A stretch of DNA of 64,000 bases, taken from positions 1-64,000 of the forward strand of contig CAZKZS010000001.1 in assembly GCA_964557285.1 (NCBI GenBank), written 5' to 3'. Position numbers and translations under genes: made by a program. Positions within the stretch are counted from its first letter, which is position 1. The number at the start of each line of letters is the position of its first letter. The stretch comes from SB15 sp964557285 (lineage in GTDB: Bacteria > Chloroflexota > Anaerolineae > Aggregatilineales > J027). The notes beneath the pieces were generated by a model, which was given only the letters and a program-made list of their open reading frames with translations, did no database searches and had not been told where the DNA came from. Below, piece after piece: positions 9,027 through 17,787 of this stretch.

Positions 9027-10820
9027 ATGCGACGTAGACGCCGCCGTTTTGCGCCCACTGATGACCAGCCTCTGCCCGATGTGCCTGTCAGCTACCGCCG
9101 CCTGTTTAGCTATTTGCGTCCCTACTGGCGGCGAATGGTGCTGGCGATTGTTATGCTGCTGCTGGCGTCCCTGCTGGGGCTGGTGTTCCCGCTAGTCATT
9201 CGGAATCTGCTGGATGTGGTGCTGGACTCAGACAGCTTAGACCGTCTGAATCAATTCACGCTGTTTCTGATCGTGGTTTTTGCGGGGCAGTCGATTTTGC
9301 GCTTTTTTGAAGGTTACAATCTGGCGTATGTGGGCGAACGAATTGTGCTGGATTTGCGGAAAAGTTTATTTGAAAAGCTCACCGAACTCTCGCTCAATTT
9401 TCATACTGAACGGCGCGTGGGGGAACTGGTCAACCGCATCACAGAGGACACCACCAAATTACAATCCGCGCTGACTTCCAGCCTCAGCACTACCCTTTCT
9501 CAAAGTGTCTCGCTGATAGGGGCATTGGCGATTATGGTGGTGCTGAACTGGCGTCTGATGAGCTTCATCATTGTCATTATTCCGATTATCATGGTCATTG
9601 CCGTATTTTTTGGGCTGCGCCTGCAAAATTTGAGCCGCCGCCGCACCGATGCCAACGCTGAGGCTACCGTTGTCGCAGAAGAAACCCTGAGTGGGATTCG
9701 GGTCGTAAAATCCTTTGTGCGTGAAACCTATGAAACCCAGCGCTATGATAATCGTCTGAGTGCCGCGTTTAAAATCACGATGCGGCTGATTCTGGTACGG
9801 AATATTTTTGGGCCCGTGATGGCGTTTATTGGATTTGGCTCACTGGCCGGATTCCTGTGGTTTGGGGGACGCGAAGTGCTGGAAGGGCGGCTTTCGGGTG
9901 GGGAATTTGCCGCGTTTATGCTGTACGGTTTTACAGTGGCTGCCAGCATTGGTAGTTTTGTCGGCCTGTACAGCGAATTGCAGGAAGCGCTTGGCTCAAC
10001 CCGCCGCATTTTTGAAATTCTCGATACTCTGCCAGCCATCGCGGACGCACCCAACGCCCTGATTTTGGATCGGGTGGAAGGGCATATCCAGTTTGAAAAT
10101 GTCAGTTTTGCCTATGACCCGCGTTCGCCCGTTTTGCAGGATATTAATCTGGAAGTTCGTGCGGGGGAAGTGCTGGCGCTGGTCGGGCCGTCCGGCGCAG
10201 GAAAAACCACCCTGTTTAACCTGATTCCCCGATTTTATGACCCCATTTCCGGCGTCATTAAAATGGATGGGCATGACATCCGGCAGATAGCCAATAAGAA
10301 TCTGCGTTCCCATATCGGAATCGTGCCGCAGGATACACAGATTTTTGGCGGAACAATCCGTGAAAATATCCGATACGGCAAACTGGATGCCAGCGAAGCC
10401 GAGCTGATTGAAGCGGCAAAGGCCGCCAACGCCCATGAGTTTATTTCTGAATTTCCTGATGGATATGAAACAGTCGTTGGAGAACGGGGAGTAAAGCTCA
10501 GTGGCGGGCAGCGCCAGCGTATCGCTATCGCACGGGCGATTCTCAAAAATCCAAGCATTTTACTGCTCGATGAAGCTACCAGTTCCCTGGATAGCGAATC
10601 GGAAGGGCTGGTGCAGGAAGCGCTGGAACGGCTGATGCAAAACCGTACCACGATCATTATTGCCCACCGCCTCAGCACCATCAAGGCGGCTGACCGGATA
10701 GCGGTTTTGGACGAAGGCCGAATTATCGAACTTGGCAGCCATGAAGAATTGATGCTGCTTAATGGACTCTATGCTCGCCTGTACAATTTACAGTTCCGGG
10801 AGGTCGAATTGATGTCATGA
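9027..10820 (+). CDS. ABC exporter half-transporter, paralogue of the gene at 3261
   Basis: 597 residues with the same architecture as the exporter at 3261 and near-identical ATPase motifs: GPSGAGKTTLFNLIPRFYDP, PQDTQIFGG, LSGGQRQR, ILLLDEATSSLDSESE. The N-terminus differs (MRRRRRRFAPTD), giving a strongly basic cytoplasmic tail. The two may be partners of a heterodimer or separate homodimers; both have intact catalytic motifs, unlike many heterodimers with one degenerate site. An AAGGAC box precedes the start. The stop overlaps the start of the zinc dehydrogenase (ATGA). Confidence 0.93.
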   Translation: MRRRRRRFAPTDDQPLPDVPVSYRRLFSYLRPYWRRMVLAIVMLLLASLLGLVFPLVIRNLLDVVLDSDSLDRLNQFTLFLIVVFAGQSILRFFEGYNLAYVGERIVLDLRKSLFEKLTELSLNFHTERRVGELVNRITEDTTKLQSALTSSLSTTLSQSVSLIGALAIMVVLNWRLMSFIIVIIPIIMVIAVFFGLRLQNLSRRRTDANAEATVVAEETLSGIRVVKSFVRETYETQRYDNRLSAAFKITMRLILVRNIFGPVMAFIGFGSLAGFLWFGGREVLEGRLSGGEFAAFMLYGFTVAASIGSFVGLYSELQEALGSTRRIFEILDTLPAIADAPNALILDRVEGHIQFENVSFAYDPRSPVLQDINLEVRAGEVLALVGPSGAGKTTLFNLIPRFYDPISGVIKMDGHDIRQIANKNLRSHIGIVPQDTQIFGGTIRENIRYGKLDASEAELIEAAKAANAHEFISEFPDGYETVVGERGVKLSGGQRQRIAIARAILKNPSILLLDEATSSLDSESEGLVQEALERLMQNRTTIIIAHRLSTIKAADRIAVLDEGRIIELGSHEELMLLNGLYARLYNLQFREVELMS

Positions 10821-11821
10821 AAGCCATGCAGCTAACCGTCCCTGCCCCTGTAGAATCTCATCCGTTGCGCCTAGTGGAAATAGAAAAACCCGTTCCTGCA
10901 CCGAATGAACTTCTGGTGCGGGTGCTGGCCTGCGGGGTGTGCCATACCGATTTACATCTGGTAGAAGGTGAACTCCCAAACCCCCATTTGCCCATGATTC
11001 CGGGACATGAAATTGTGGGGGTAGTGGAGTCGGTGGGCGCAAATGTGACTCATTTTCAGGTCGGGGCGCGGGTGGGGATTCCCTGGCTGCATGAAACCTG
11101 TGGCCGATGTGAATTTTGCCAGCGCGGGCAGGAGAATCTCTGCGAACAGGCGCTGTTTACCGGATACACGGCTCAGGGAGGATACGCGGAATATACCACT
11201 GTCCCTGAAAATTTTGCCGTTTTGATACCAGAAAATTTCTCCCCTGTAGAAGCCGCGCCTTTACTTTGCGCGGGCATTGTAGGCTACCGCTCGCTCAAGC
11301 TGTCCGATGTGCAGCCGGAAGCGCGTCTGGGGTTATATGGATTTGGAGCGAGCGCCCATCTGTGTATTCAGGCTGCCCGAACCTGGGGCTGTGAGGTATT
11401 TGTGTTTACCCGCAGCCCTGCCCATCAATACCACGCGCTGGAACTGGGCGCGGCATGGGTGGGTCAGGCACAGGATGAGCCGCCTCAAAAACTGGACAGC
11501 GCTATTATTTTTGCACCCGCCGGAGCAATCGTGCCGTTTGCGCTGTCGCATCTTCGTAAAGGGGGAACACTTTGCCTCAATGCCATTCACATGAGCGACC
11601 TTCCCGCCATGCCCTATCGTTTGCTGTGGCACGAACGCACGATTCGCACCGTTGCCAATGCTACCCGCCAGGACGCTGAGGAATGGATGCAACTCGCGGG
11701 AAAAATTCCCCTCAAAATCACCACCCAGACCTTTGACTTAGACGCAGCGAATCAGGCACTTTTGCAGATGAAAACCAGTCAGATTAACGGGTCGGGTGTG
11801 CTGGTGATAAATCATTTTTAA
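10817..11821 (+). CDS. Zinc-dependent alcohol dehydrogenase (MDR family)
   Basis: 334 residues. Catalytic zinc ligands are Cys42 (GVCHTD) and His64-Glu65 (PGHEIVG); the structural zinc site uses Cys95, Cys98, Cys101 and Cys109. The Rossmann loop reads YGFGASAH, a variant of GXGXXG seen in one MDR subgroup. It probably oxidises an alcohol or reduces an aldehyde with NAD(P); the substrate is unknown. The start overlaps the ABC exporter stop (ATGA), so translation is coupled. The gene overlaps its convergent neighbour by 4 bp. Confidence 0.9.
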   Translation: MKAMQLTVPAPVESHPLRLVEIEKPVPAPNELLVRVLACGVCHTDLHLVEGELPNPHLPMIPGHEIVGVVESVGANVTHFQVGARVGIPWLHETCGRCEFCQRGQENLCEQALFTGYTAQGGYAEYTTVPENFAVLIPENFSPVEAAPLLCAGIVGYRSLKLSDVQPEARLGLYGFGASAHLCIQAARTWGCEVFVFTRSPAHQYHALELGAAWVGQAQDEPPQKLDSAIIFAPAGAIVPFALSHLRKGGTLCLNAIHMSDLPAMPYRLLWHERTIRTVANATRQDAEEWMQLAGKIPLKITTQTFDLDAANQALLQMKTSQINGSGVLVINHF

Positions 11822-13311
11822 CCCGACCATTCAAAGTAGCGCCACAGGGGGAAAGACGGGTTTTCGTACAGGGGAATCCCTTCCGCCAGAATCCGCAAAT
11901 CCCCATCGGCGGGATGATAAGCCAGCAGGCGGTTGGTCGGGTTCTCTACCGGATCGCCAATCACCACGTATAACCACCATGCCCCATCCGGCGATTCGCT
12001 CACCCATTTGGCCTGAGGTTCGGGCGCGGGTAGGGAGTCGCCCGTTTGCATATTTACGGACAGGGTGCGGGGGAAAACACTCAAATTTTCCGCATACAGG
12101 AGATGAATCCAATTTCCGTCTGCCGACCATGATACCGGACGGTCAGGAATAGCCTGAAGCTGAACGTAGCTGCCCGCGTAACGCTCATCACTATCCCAGA
12201 CCAGTCCTTCAAGGCCGTAAATTTTTACAGAGGACCGGTCGGGCTGTGGCTGAAAAGCCAGCGCTGCATACGGGCTGTAGGGCGATAAATCTATATCCGC
12301 AGGCGGCTGACCACTATAAATTAGATGTTCGGCGCGGCGAAGGGGGCTGGTTTCCACGTACAGAATCTGAAAAAGCCCGTCAGGTGTGGTCTGTGTGCGC
12401 CAGAAGGTGAGGGTTTCCCCGTTCCATCGTGGGCTGCCCACCGCCGTCCCCACATCAGAAAGGCGCATCGACCCCAGATTCAGGCGATATAGGCGGTTGT
12501 TCCGGGTAAAGGTCAGATAGGTTTCGTTTTCATTCACGCGAAGATGAGTCCCCGTGCCAAAGTAGTCGGCTGCATATGCATCGGTTTGCAGCAGACCAAT
12601 AGCCGTAGTGTCCGCACGGGTCAGCGGCCCTACCAGATAGCGCCCATCGTTTAGAAAGCGCCCTTCCTGAATGTAAGAAGAAAGCGGATTCATTGGGTCA
12701 GCCGGAGGCGGAACAAAAGCCTGTACCTGCTGCCCATCGGAAAGGCGCAAACTATAAATACTGGGATCGGCGAACAGACGCCCGTTACACGCCAGAATCA
12801 CTTCCCCCGCCAGCCACGTTAATACCGTGGACGGGCAGGGCGCGGGTGCAACCAGGATTTTGTTTTGCAGGTCAATGAGGTAAGTCTGGTACGATACCAG
12901 CCGCGACACCACCGCATAACGTCCATCCGGCGAAATTGCTTCGACCCGCACAAATTCATATAAAAAGTCTAATTGTTCAATCGGGGTAACGGTCAGCACT
13001 TCATTAAGCTGGTTGTTCAGGATGTTATACGCCTGCACCGTCAGCGCGACATTTTCCTCTACCGGATCGTAGGTGGTCACATAAAGGGTTAATCCATCTG
13101 GCGACCACTGAGGGAGTGCCAGTTCAACGTCGGCCACCCCAAACAGCACCCGCGCCGGAATCGTACTCTGCCGCCAATCATTGTTAATAAGGCTTGCTAC
13201 CCGCACTTCGCCGCCTTGCAGCCCATACGCAAATGAATAGTCGGGCGTAGAGTCCTGAGCCGAAGCAACAGGCAGCAGAAAAAGCAGCAGAAGCAAGATA
13301 AATTTACGCAT
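11818..13311 (-). CDS. Secreted PD40/TolB-like beta-propeller protein
   Basis: 497 residues with a signal peptide (MRKFILLLLLFLLPVASAQ). The body holds repeated propeller blades with WSPDGLTLYV, ISPDGRYAVV, WSADGNWIHL and ESPDGAWWLY motifs, typical of PD40/WD40-like repeats. Such proteins usually bind other proteins or glycans outside the membrane; no catalytic residues are evident. It converges on the dehydrogenase with a 4-bp overlap and diverges from the SAF pair. Confidence 0.8.
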   Translation of the reverse strand: MRKFILLLLLFLLPVASAQDSTPDYSFAYGLQGGEVRVASLINNDWRQSTIPARVLFGVADVELALPQWSPDGLTLYVTTYDPVEENVALTVQAYNILNNQLNEVLTVTPIEQLDFLYEFVRVEAISPDGRYAVVSRLVSYQTYLIDLQNKILVAPAPCPSTVLTWLAGEVILACNGRLFADPSIYSLRLSDGQQVQAFVPPPADPMNPLSSYIQEGRFLNDGRYLVGPLTRADTTAIGLLQTDAYAADYFGTGTHLRVNENETYLTFTRNNRLYRLNLGSMRLSDVGTAVGSPRWNGETLTFWRTQTTPDGLFQILYVETSPLRRAEHLIYSGQPPADIDLSPYSPYAALAFQPQPDRSSVKIYGLEGLVWDSDERYAGSYVQLQAIPDRPVSWSADGNWIHLLYAENLSVFPRTLSVNMQTGDSLPAPEPQAKWVSESPDGAWWLYVVIGDPVENPTNRLLAYHPADGDLRILAEGIPLYENPSFPLWRYFEWSG

Positions 13312-13329
13312 GGGAACACCCTTTTATAT

Positions 13330-13359
13330 TTGACATGTGGCGGGTTTCTCGCACAGAAT
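13330..13359 (+). promoter_or_regulatory. Candidate sigma-70-type promoter for the SAF gene pair
   Basis: Consensus -35 TTGACA at 13330-13335 and CAGAAT at 13354-13359, an 18-bp spacer, about 29 bp upstream of the ATG at 13388. Inferred by eye. Confidence 0.5.
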
Positions 13360-13387
13360 TAGACAAAATTTTCAGGAAAAAGCAAGG

Positions 13388-14134
13388 ATGATTAGATTTT
13401 TGGTGCTAAGCAGCCTGCTGCTGGTGGGATTTGCTCAACCCATTCAGCAGCCGGAGGTTGTTCCGGTAGTGGTTGCCCTTCAGGAAATTCCACGCGGCTT
13501 TTTCCTGACCGAAGATGCCGTGATAGGCGAGTCGGCAGTGGTGGGCATCGCCTTATATCCGGCGGATTACCTTCCGGCGGGGGCGGTGCAAAGTTTGGAG
13601 GAGGTCATAGGTCAGTGGGTGCGGGTCGATATTCCCCGCGAACAGCCCGTTTCAGCCTATTTTCTCGCGCCGGATTTGCGGCAAAATCCAGAGGCGGAAT
13701 TACCTTATCCCGTATCTCCGTCCGGCTATCGGGTTGTGAAAGAAGGGCTGGTTGAAGTGACCTATGACCAGCCGGAAAAACTCCATTACCCGGACGGGCT
13801 GGCGGCAGGCGACGACGTGCTGATCATTGCCACCACCGGATTAAAGATTGTCTGGCAGGACGAAACAACGATTTTGATTCCACGCGCCACCGTCACCCTG
13901 CTGACAGAGGAAGCAATCGTTTTTTCGGTCACACCGGAGGAGCAAACCCGCCTGTCGGAATATCTGGCAACGGGATTTCCGGTCACGCTGGCCGCCTATG
14001 CTCCTTCACAGGCTGACCCTCCCGCGTTGACAACGAATCTGATGACATGGGACATGCTTACCACCCGTCCGGTGAATCCGCTGGTTTTGCCCGAAGGCGC
14101 AGATGTTTTAAATTTAAGGACGTTGAACGAATGA
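13388..14134 (+). CDS. Secreted SAF/CpaB-like protein 1
   Basis: 248 residues from the ATG at 13388, chosen because AGGAAA lies 8 nt upstream and a signal peptide (MIRFLVLSSLLLVGFAQP) follows at once; an upstream in-frame ATG at 13337 lacks both. Residues about 22-95 form a SAF-type fold (VVVALQEIPRGFFLTEDAV, then QWVRVDIPREQPVSAYFL) as in CpaB/RcpC of Flp/Tad pilus systems. No pilus ATPase, prepilin or secretin gene is nearby, so its role is open. It overlaps the next gene by ATGA. Confidence 0.75.
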   Translation: MIRFLVLSSLLLVGFAQPIQQPEVVPVVVALQEIPRGFFLTEDAVIGESAVVGIALYPADYLPAGAVQSLEEVIGQWVRVDIPREQPVSAYFLAPDLRQNPEAELPYPVSPSGYRVVKEGLVEVTYDQPEKLHYPDGLAAGDDVLIIATTGLKIVWQDETTILIPRATVTLLTEEAIVFSVTPEEQTRLSEYLATGFPVTLAAYAPSQADPPALTTNLMTWDMLTTRPVNPLVLPEGADVLNLRTLNE

Positions 14135-14715
14135 GATATTTCTGGGTGCTTCCTATCCTTTTTATGACCCTCTTGAGTCTGAGAACCCAAAACCGCCAGG
14201 AAGAAACTGTTTTAATTGCTATCGTGACTCAGCCTGTCGAACGGGGAACGATATTTACACCGGACATGAGTAGCGGGTCTGCGCCGATTGTTGATCTGGT
14301 CGAGTGGCCGGCTGCCCTTGCCCCCTTTAACGCGATAACGAATCTGAGGGACATCATGGGCAGGGTGGCGCGGGCGGATATGCCCTCCCGTACCCCCATT
14401 TTACTCACCAATCTGGTAGACGACTTTTCACAGACAAGCCGGATTGGGTCGGATGTGGCGCTGTTTGTGCCGGAGGGACAGGTGGCCGTCCCCTTGAGCT
14501 TGCGGGGCGTATCGGCAGACGGCATCCAGCATTTTTCTCAGGTGGAGGTCATCGGGACATTCGATTTTGGCGATGAGATTGTGACCACCTTTAGCCTCAG
14601 CGCCGAAGTCCTTGAAATTGGGCAAAAAAATATCACCGTCGCCGTCACACCGGAGGACGCCGTGATGCTGGTCTGGATGCAGGATATGGGTATCCCGCTA
14701 AAATTAACTGGTTAA
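14131..14715 (+). CDS. Secreted SAF/CpaB-like protein 2
   Basis: 194 residues from the ATG at 14131, which overlaps the previous stop (ATGA) and has AAGGA 10 nt upstream. A signal-like segment (YFWVLPILFMTLLSL) is followed by a SAF domain (IVTQPVERGTIFTPDM, GRVARADMPSRTPILL) and a strand-rich C-terminal half. It is related to its neighbour and probably arose by duplication; the two may work as a pair at the cell surface. Confidence 0.75.
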   Translation: MRYFWVLPILFMTLLSLRTQNRQEETVLIAIVTQPVERGTIFTPDMSSGSAPIVDLVEWPAALAPFNAITNLRDIMGRVARADMPSRTPILLTNLVDDFSQTSRIGSDVALFVPEGQVAVPLSLRGVSADGIQHFSQVEVIGTFDFGDEIVTTFSLSAEVLEIGQKNITVAVTPEDAVMLVWMQDMGIPLKLTG

Positions 14716-15171
14716 TAGACGTGGCGTCAGCAGCCACACCAGCGACCCATGCAGCAGGGATTTGTCCTGAACATCTACCCGCGCCAGCCCGCCTTTTTTC
14801 ATGATAATGCTGCCGCCGCCAATCACCTGGCTGATGGTATGGCTAAAATCCGGCTCATGCCCAACGACCATCAATTCTTCCTCCGCAAAATCATCGAGGA
14901 TTCTTTGCAGTTTGTCGGCGTCAAAACCGGGGGCAAGCAGTTCCCGGGTATAAAGTGGACATTTAAGGTGTTTTGCCACCAGTTCGGCGGTCTGGTAAGC
15001 CCGCACCAGGGGGCTGGTATAAATCGCGTCCGGGTGAACCTCAAATGCCGCGAATTTTGGGAGGCTTAATTCCAGTTTATGAATCCCTTCTTTGGTGAGT
15101 GCGCGTTCAGCATCCGTTTTTTTGGGGGAGCGTACTTCCGCGATGCCATGCCTTAAAAAATAGATACGCAT
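14704..15171 (-). CDS. sixA: SixA-type phosphohistidine phosphatase
   Basis: 155 residues of the histidine phosphatase (RHG) superfamily. The catalytic RHG is at 7-9 (phospho-accepting His8), with Arg57 in SPLVRAYQT and His105 in VVGHEPD. SixA enzymes remove phosphate from phosphohistidine on phosphotransfer domains. It converges on the SAF pair with a 12-bp overlap. An orphan histidine kinase is encoded 7 kb away, but no direct link is shown. Confidence 0.85.
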   Translation of the reverse strand: MRIYFLRHGIAEVRSPKKTDAERALTKEGIHKLELSLPKFAAFEVHPDAIYTSPLVRAYQTAELVAKHLKCPLYTRELLAPGFDADKLQRILDDFAEEELMVVGHEPDFSHTISQVIGGGSIIMKKGGLARVDVQDKSLLHGSLVWLLTPRLLTS

Positions 15172-15190
15172 GAATTTTCCTTCATTTAAA

Positions 15191-15220
15191 TTAAGGCTTG
15201 CTCAATCTTAGTGATATAAT
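15191..15220 (+). promoter_or_regulatory. Candidate promoter for the beta-propeller gene at 15264
   Basis: A perfect -10 TATAAT at 15215-15220, with TTAAGG (3 of 6 matches to consensus) 18 bp upstream at 15191-15196. It lies in the divergent spacer from sixA. Confidence 0.5.
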
Positions 15221-15263
15221 AACATTTCGTAGGATTAAAGAAAAAAGCAAAGGACAAAATTTC

Positions 15264-16850
15264 ATGGCTGGAAGAACCCGTTTTGCTTTATTATTAGGTT
15301 TCATTGTATTTCTCCTGCTGGTAGGCGGGCTGGTGGCCTCCGGCGTGTTTAAAAAAGATTCCGTTTCCGCTTCTGAATCTCCGGCGGCCCCCGAAATTAA
15401 AACCGTTTCCCTGATTGGAGAGGGCGATCAGCTTCTGGTCTGGACGGCCCCCGCCGTGCTGCCGGATACCCAGGCCGCCAACGCTACGGGAGATATTGCG
15501 CTGGTGGACAGCGCGGGCAACATTGTGCCTGTGATTAAAGTACCGGATGGGGCAAATCGGGTGATTGCCTGCGGCAGTCAGGCGCAGTCGCCCGATGGTC
15601 GCCATTTTGCCTTTTTTATGGGTCTGGACAGCGCCCAGGGCGGCCAGCTCTACCTGATGACCGACGGCGGCACACCAACGCCTGTTGCTGACGTGCAGTA
15701 TCTGGCCTGTCGGGGCGGGAATGGCCGTTTTACTTTCTCCCCGGATAGCAGCCGCTTCGCCTACATCGCTTACGAAGCCGATGCCCGCGAATCTGATTTT
15801 AGCGATGGGACGCTGCGCGTGGGCAACACCAGTGATTACAGTGTGATTTTTGAGGAACGCAGCGTAGTTTCTTTTGACATGACCGATGCAGGAGTTGGCT
15901 ATCTCCAGTTTTTCACCAATGACAGAAATGAAGCTGATGAAGCGGCTATTGCGTTCTGGGATGGCACTTCCGCCCGTGAAATAACTGCCTTTACCGTGGC
16001 TGAGGGCTGCCGTTATACCAGTGGATATATCAAAGTCGCTCCGACAGGGCATCTGTGGGTGATTGTGCGTGAATTGTGCCGTGACCGCAACGAGTGGCAG
16101 TTGTACGATGTCAATCCCGATGACCGCAGCGTGTTAGTCGTGCAAAAAGAAGAACCACGCGGCGCGTCGGTGAGCTATGCTGAAACCAACAACCTGATTT
16201 TTTCACCCGATGGTGCGACCGTGTTTTATACCCTTCCTGATGGAGTCGGCGCGAACAGCGTAACGCTGTATGCTGCCCCTGTGAATGATTTTGCGGCCAG
16301 TAAAGTAGTCATCGAAAAAGGAGCGCGGTTTGGGAATTACAGTGGGTCGCTAAACGCGAATCCAGTGATTTCTCCCGATAAAAACTGGCTGGCCGTGGTG
16401 TCGGATGATGGCAACAGCAATTACAAGCTGCATATCGTAAATCTGGCAAATGCGGACGCCGCCCCTCTGGAAGTGGAAGCGGGCAGTCGGGGCGATTCCA
16501 TCACTTTCATGCAGTTTACACCGGACAGCAGCCGACTAATTTATACGGCTGGCGGCGTGAACGGCGCGGATAACTCGCTGTTTGCAATGGAACTGTCGTC
16601 AGGTAGCGCGTTTCGTATCCAGCGCGGCAACTACGCCGGATGGGGCGCAGTATCTCCAGCAGGCGATGAGGTTGCCATTTTGAACTATCAAATTCAGGAA
16701 GAAGGGATTCGCGGCCCGGATTTTCTCAATCTGGAAATCATTAACATAGACAGTGGTGAAACCACGACCCTGCTTACAGGCGGCGAAGTCATTGACGGCG
16801 AAGTGCAAAATACCAAATTTTTCGCGCCGTTCCTCTGGCTCAAACCCTGA
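15264..16850 (+). CDS. Membrane-anchored PD40-type beta-propeller protein
   Basis: 528 residues from the ATG at 15264, preceded by AAAGGA; the upstream in-frame ATG at 15198 lies on the predicted promoter. A single N-terminal membrane anchor or signal (FALLLGFIVFLLLVGGLVASGVF) precedes a propeller with QSPDGRHFAFF, FSPDSSRFAYI, FSPDGATVFYT, ISPDKNWLAVV and FTPDSSRLIYT motifs. It resembles the protein at 11818 in design. A MITE-like element separates it from its terminator. Confidence 0.8.
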   Translation: MAGRTRFALLLGFIVFLLLVGGLVASGVFKKDSVSASESPAAPEIKTVSLIGEGDQLLVWTAPAVLPDTQAANATGDIALVDSAGNIVPVIKVPDGANRVIACGSQAQSPDGRHFAFFMGLDSAQGGQLYLMTDGGTPTPVADVQYLACRGGNGRFTFSPDSSRFAYIAYEADARESDFSDGTLRVGNTSDYSVIFEERSVVSFDMTDAGVGYLQFFTNDRNEADEAAIAFWDGTSAREITAFTVAEGCRYTSGYIKVAPTGHLWVIVRELCRDRNEWQLYDVNPDDRSVLVVQKEEPRGASVSYAETNNLIFSPDGATVFYTLPDGVGANSVTLYAAPVNDFAASKVVIEKGARFGNYSGSLNANPVISPDKNWLAVVSDDGNSNYKLHIVNLANADAAPLEVEAGSRGDSITFMQFTPDSSRLIYTAGGVNGADNSLFAMELSSGSAFRIQRGNYAGWGAVSPAGDEVAILNYQIQEEGIRGPDFLNLEIINIDSGETTTLLTGGEVIDGEVQNTKFFAPFLWLKP

Positions 16851-16856
16851 GTAAAA

Positions 16857-17088
16857 CCTATTGATACCTTGATTGCTAGTTCCCATGCAGTGGAGGGGAC
16901 ATCCTGTAGGGGCAGGAACAAGCGAACGCAGTGAGCGATGCCTGCCCTTTCCGTAGGGAGCGGGGGCAAGGGCGGTACGCCCGATACCCGCCCCTACATA
17001 CTTCTTCCTGTCCACTCCTGAACGATGCGGTGGAGAGGAGGAATCTATATACCTCATTTGCGCGACTGGCAATCAAGGTCCTATTGAT
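16857..17088. mobile_element. MITE-like element with 15-bp TIRs and 9-bp target duplication
   Basis: The left inverted repeat ACCTTGATTGCTAGT (16866-16880) and right ACTGGCAATCAAGGT (17065-17079) match at 14 of 15 positions. They are bounded outside by exact direct repeats CCTATTGAT at 16857-16865 and 17080-17088. The 214-bp body contains no credible gene and includes one copy of repeat family A. Such features mark a non-autonomous DNA transposon moved by a transposase encoded elsewhere. It separates the propeller gene from the terminator at 17089. This accounts for most of the 311-bp gap before 17162. Confidence 0.85.
16906..16948 (+). repeat. Dispersed repeat family A, copy 1
   Basis: 43 bp with ends GTAGGGGCAGG and CCTGCCCT that can pair, around an AACAAGCGAAC / GTGAGCGAT core. 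Near-identical copies are at 26445 and 50732. This copy lies inside the MITE-like element. Confidence 0.85.
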
Positions 17089-17119
17089 AAAAAAGGCGGG
17101 CAGTGTACCGCCTTTTTTG
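17089..17119 (+). terminator. Intrinsic terminator, separated from its gene by the MITE-like element
   Basis: An 11-bp stem (AAAAAAGGCGG / CCGCCTTTTTT) with an 8-nt loop. Removing the element and one target copy would place it about 15 bp after the propeller stop at 16850. Confidence 0.85.
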
Positions 17120-17161
17120 TTGACTGGGTTAAAATGAAAAGAAAACAAGGAGCTTTTTTGT

Positions 17162-17779
17162 ATGACAACAATGACCAACGGCTGTCTTGGATTCATTTTG
17201 GCTATTCTGGGGGCGCTTGGATTGCTGGGGTTGCTAGGCATGGATCAGACACTTATGCCGCCCTTTGTTGACCCCATTGAGCCGCTTCTTGTCACCCCGA
17301 CGCCTTTTCCTACCCCGACCCTGTTTCTCACGCCGACTCCTACCGCGACGCCCGTTGGGGAAGCACGTCCGGCGGAACTGGGCGAGCAGCGTGGTGAACT
17401 GCCCGTTGGGGGTGGCGAAGTCTGGACGTATGAGGGCGAAGCCGGAGAAATTATTTCCATTTCGATTCGGGCAGACAACCCCGCCAACGACACCACCATC
17501 GAAGAACGGGAAGCACAGGGGCTGCTGGATTTATCCACCTATGTTTATGACCCCAATGGGGATTTGCTGGTGGAATTTGATGACATTGAAACTGGCATTT
17601 TGACCGATGTCCAGATTGATGAACTGGAACTGCCCGTCACTGGCATGTATCGGATTGAAGTTCGCAGTTGGGGCAATACCAACGGGGGCGGGTATACCCT
17701 GTCGATTAAATCCTCCCGCACCCTTGATGCGTCGACTGCTACCAGTACCCCTATTCCAACCGTCACCCCCTCCAATTAA
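17162..17779 (+). CDS. Anchored surface protein with Thr-Pro linker and PPC-like domain
   Basis: 205 residues: an N-terminal membrane segment (GFILAILGALGLLGLLG), a Thr-Pro-rich linker (about 44-62), then a beta-sandwich of about 110 residues (GGGEVWTYEGEAGEIISISI, STYVYDPNGDLL, MYRIEVRSWG, GGYTLSIK) resembling pre-peptidase C-terminal domains. PPC domains often aid secretion or binding; the family call is tentative. The C-terminus is again Thr/Pro-rich. Confidence 0.65.
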   Translation: MTTMTNGCLGFILAILGALGLLGLLGMDQTLMPPFVDPIEPLLVTPTPFPTPTLFLTPTPTATPVGEARPAELGEQRGELPVGGGEVWTYEGEAGEIISISIRADNPANDTTIEEREAQGLLDLSTYVYDPNGDLLVEFDDIETGILTDVQIDELELPVTGMYRIEVRSWGNTNGGGYTLSIKSSRTLDASTATSTPIPTVTPSN

Positions 17780-17787
17780 ATATGCTG

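Noticed and set aside
17265..17603. Overlapping long open frames inside the PPC-like and Thr-Pro-linker genes
   Set aside because: They are shadow frames produced by repetitive ACC/CCG codons of the linker; they lack ribosome binding sites and recognisable domains.
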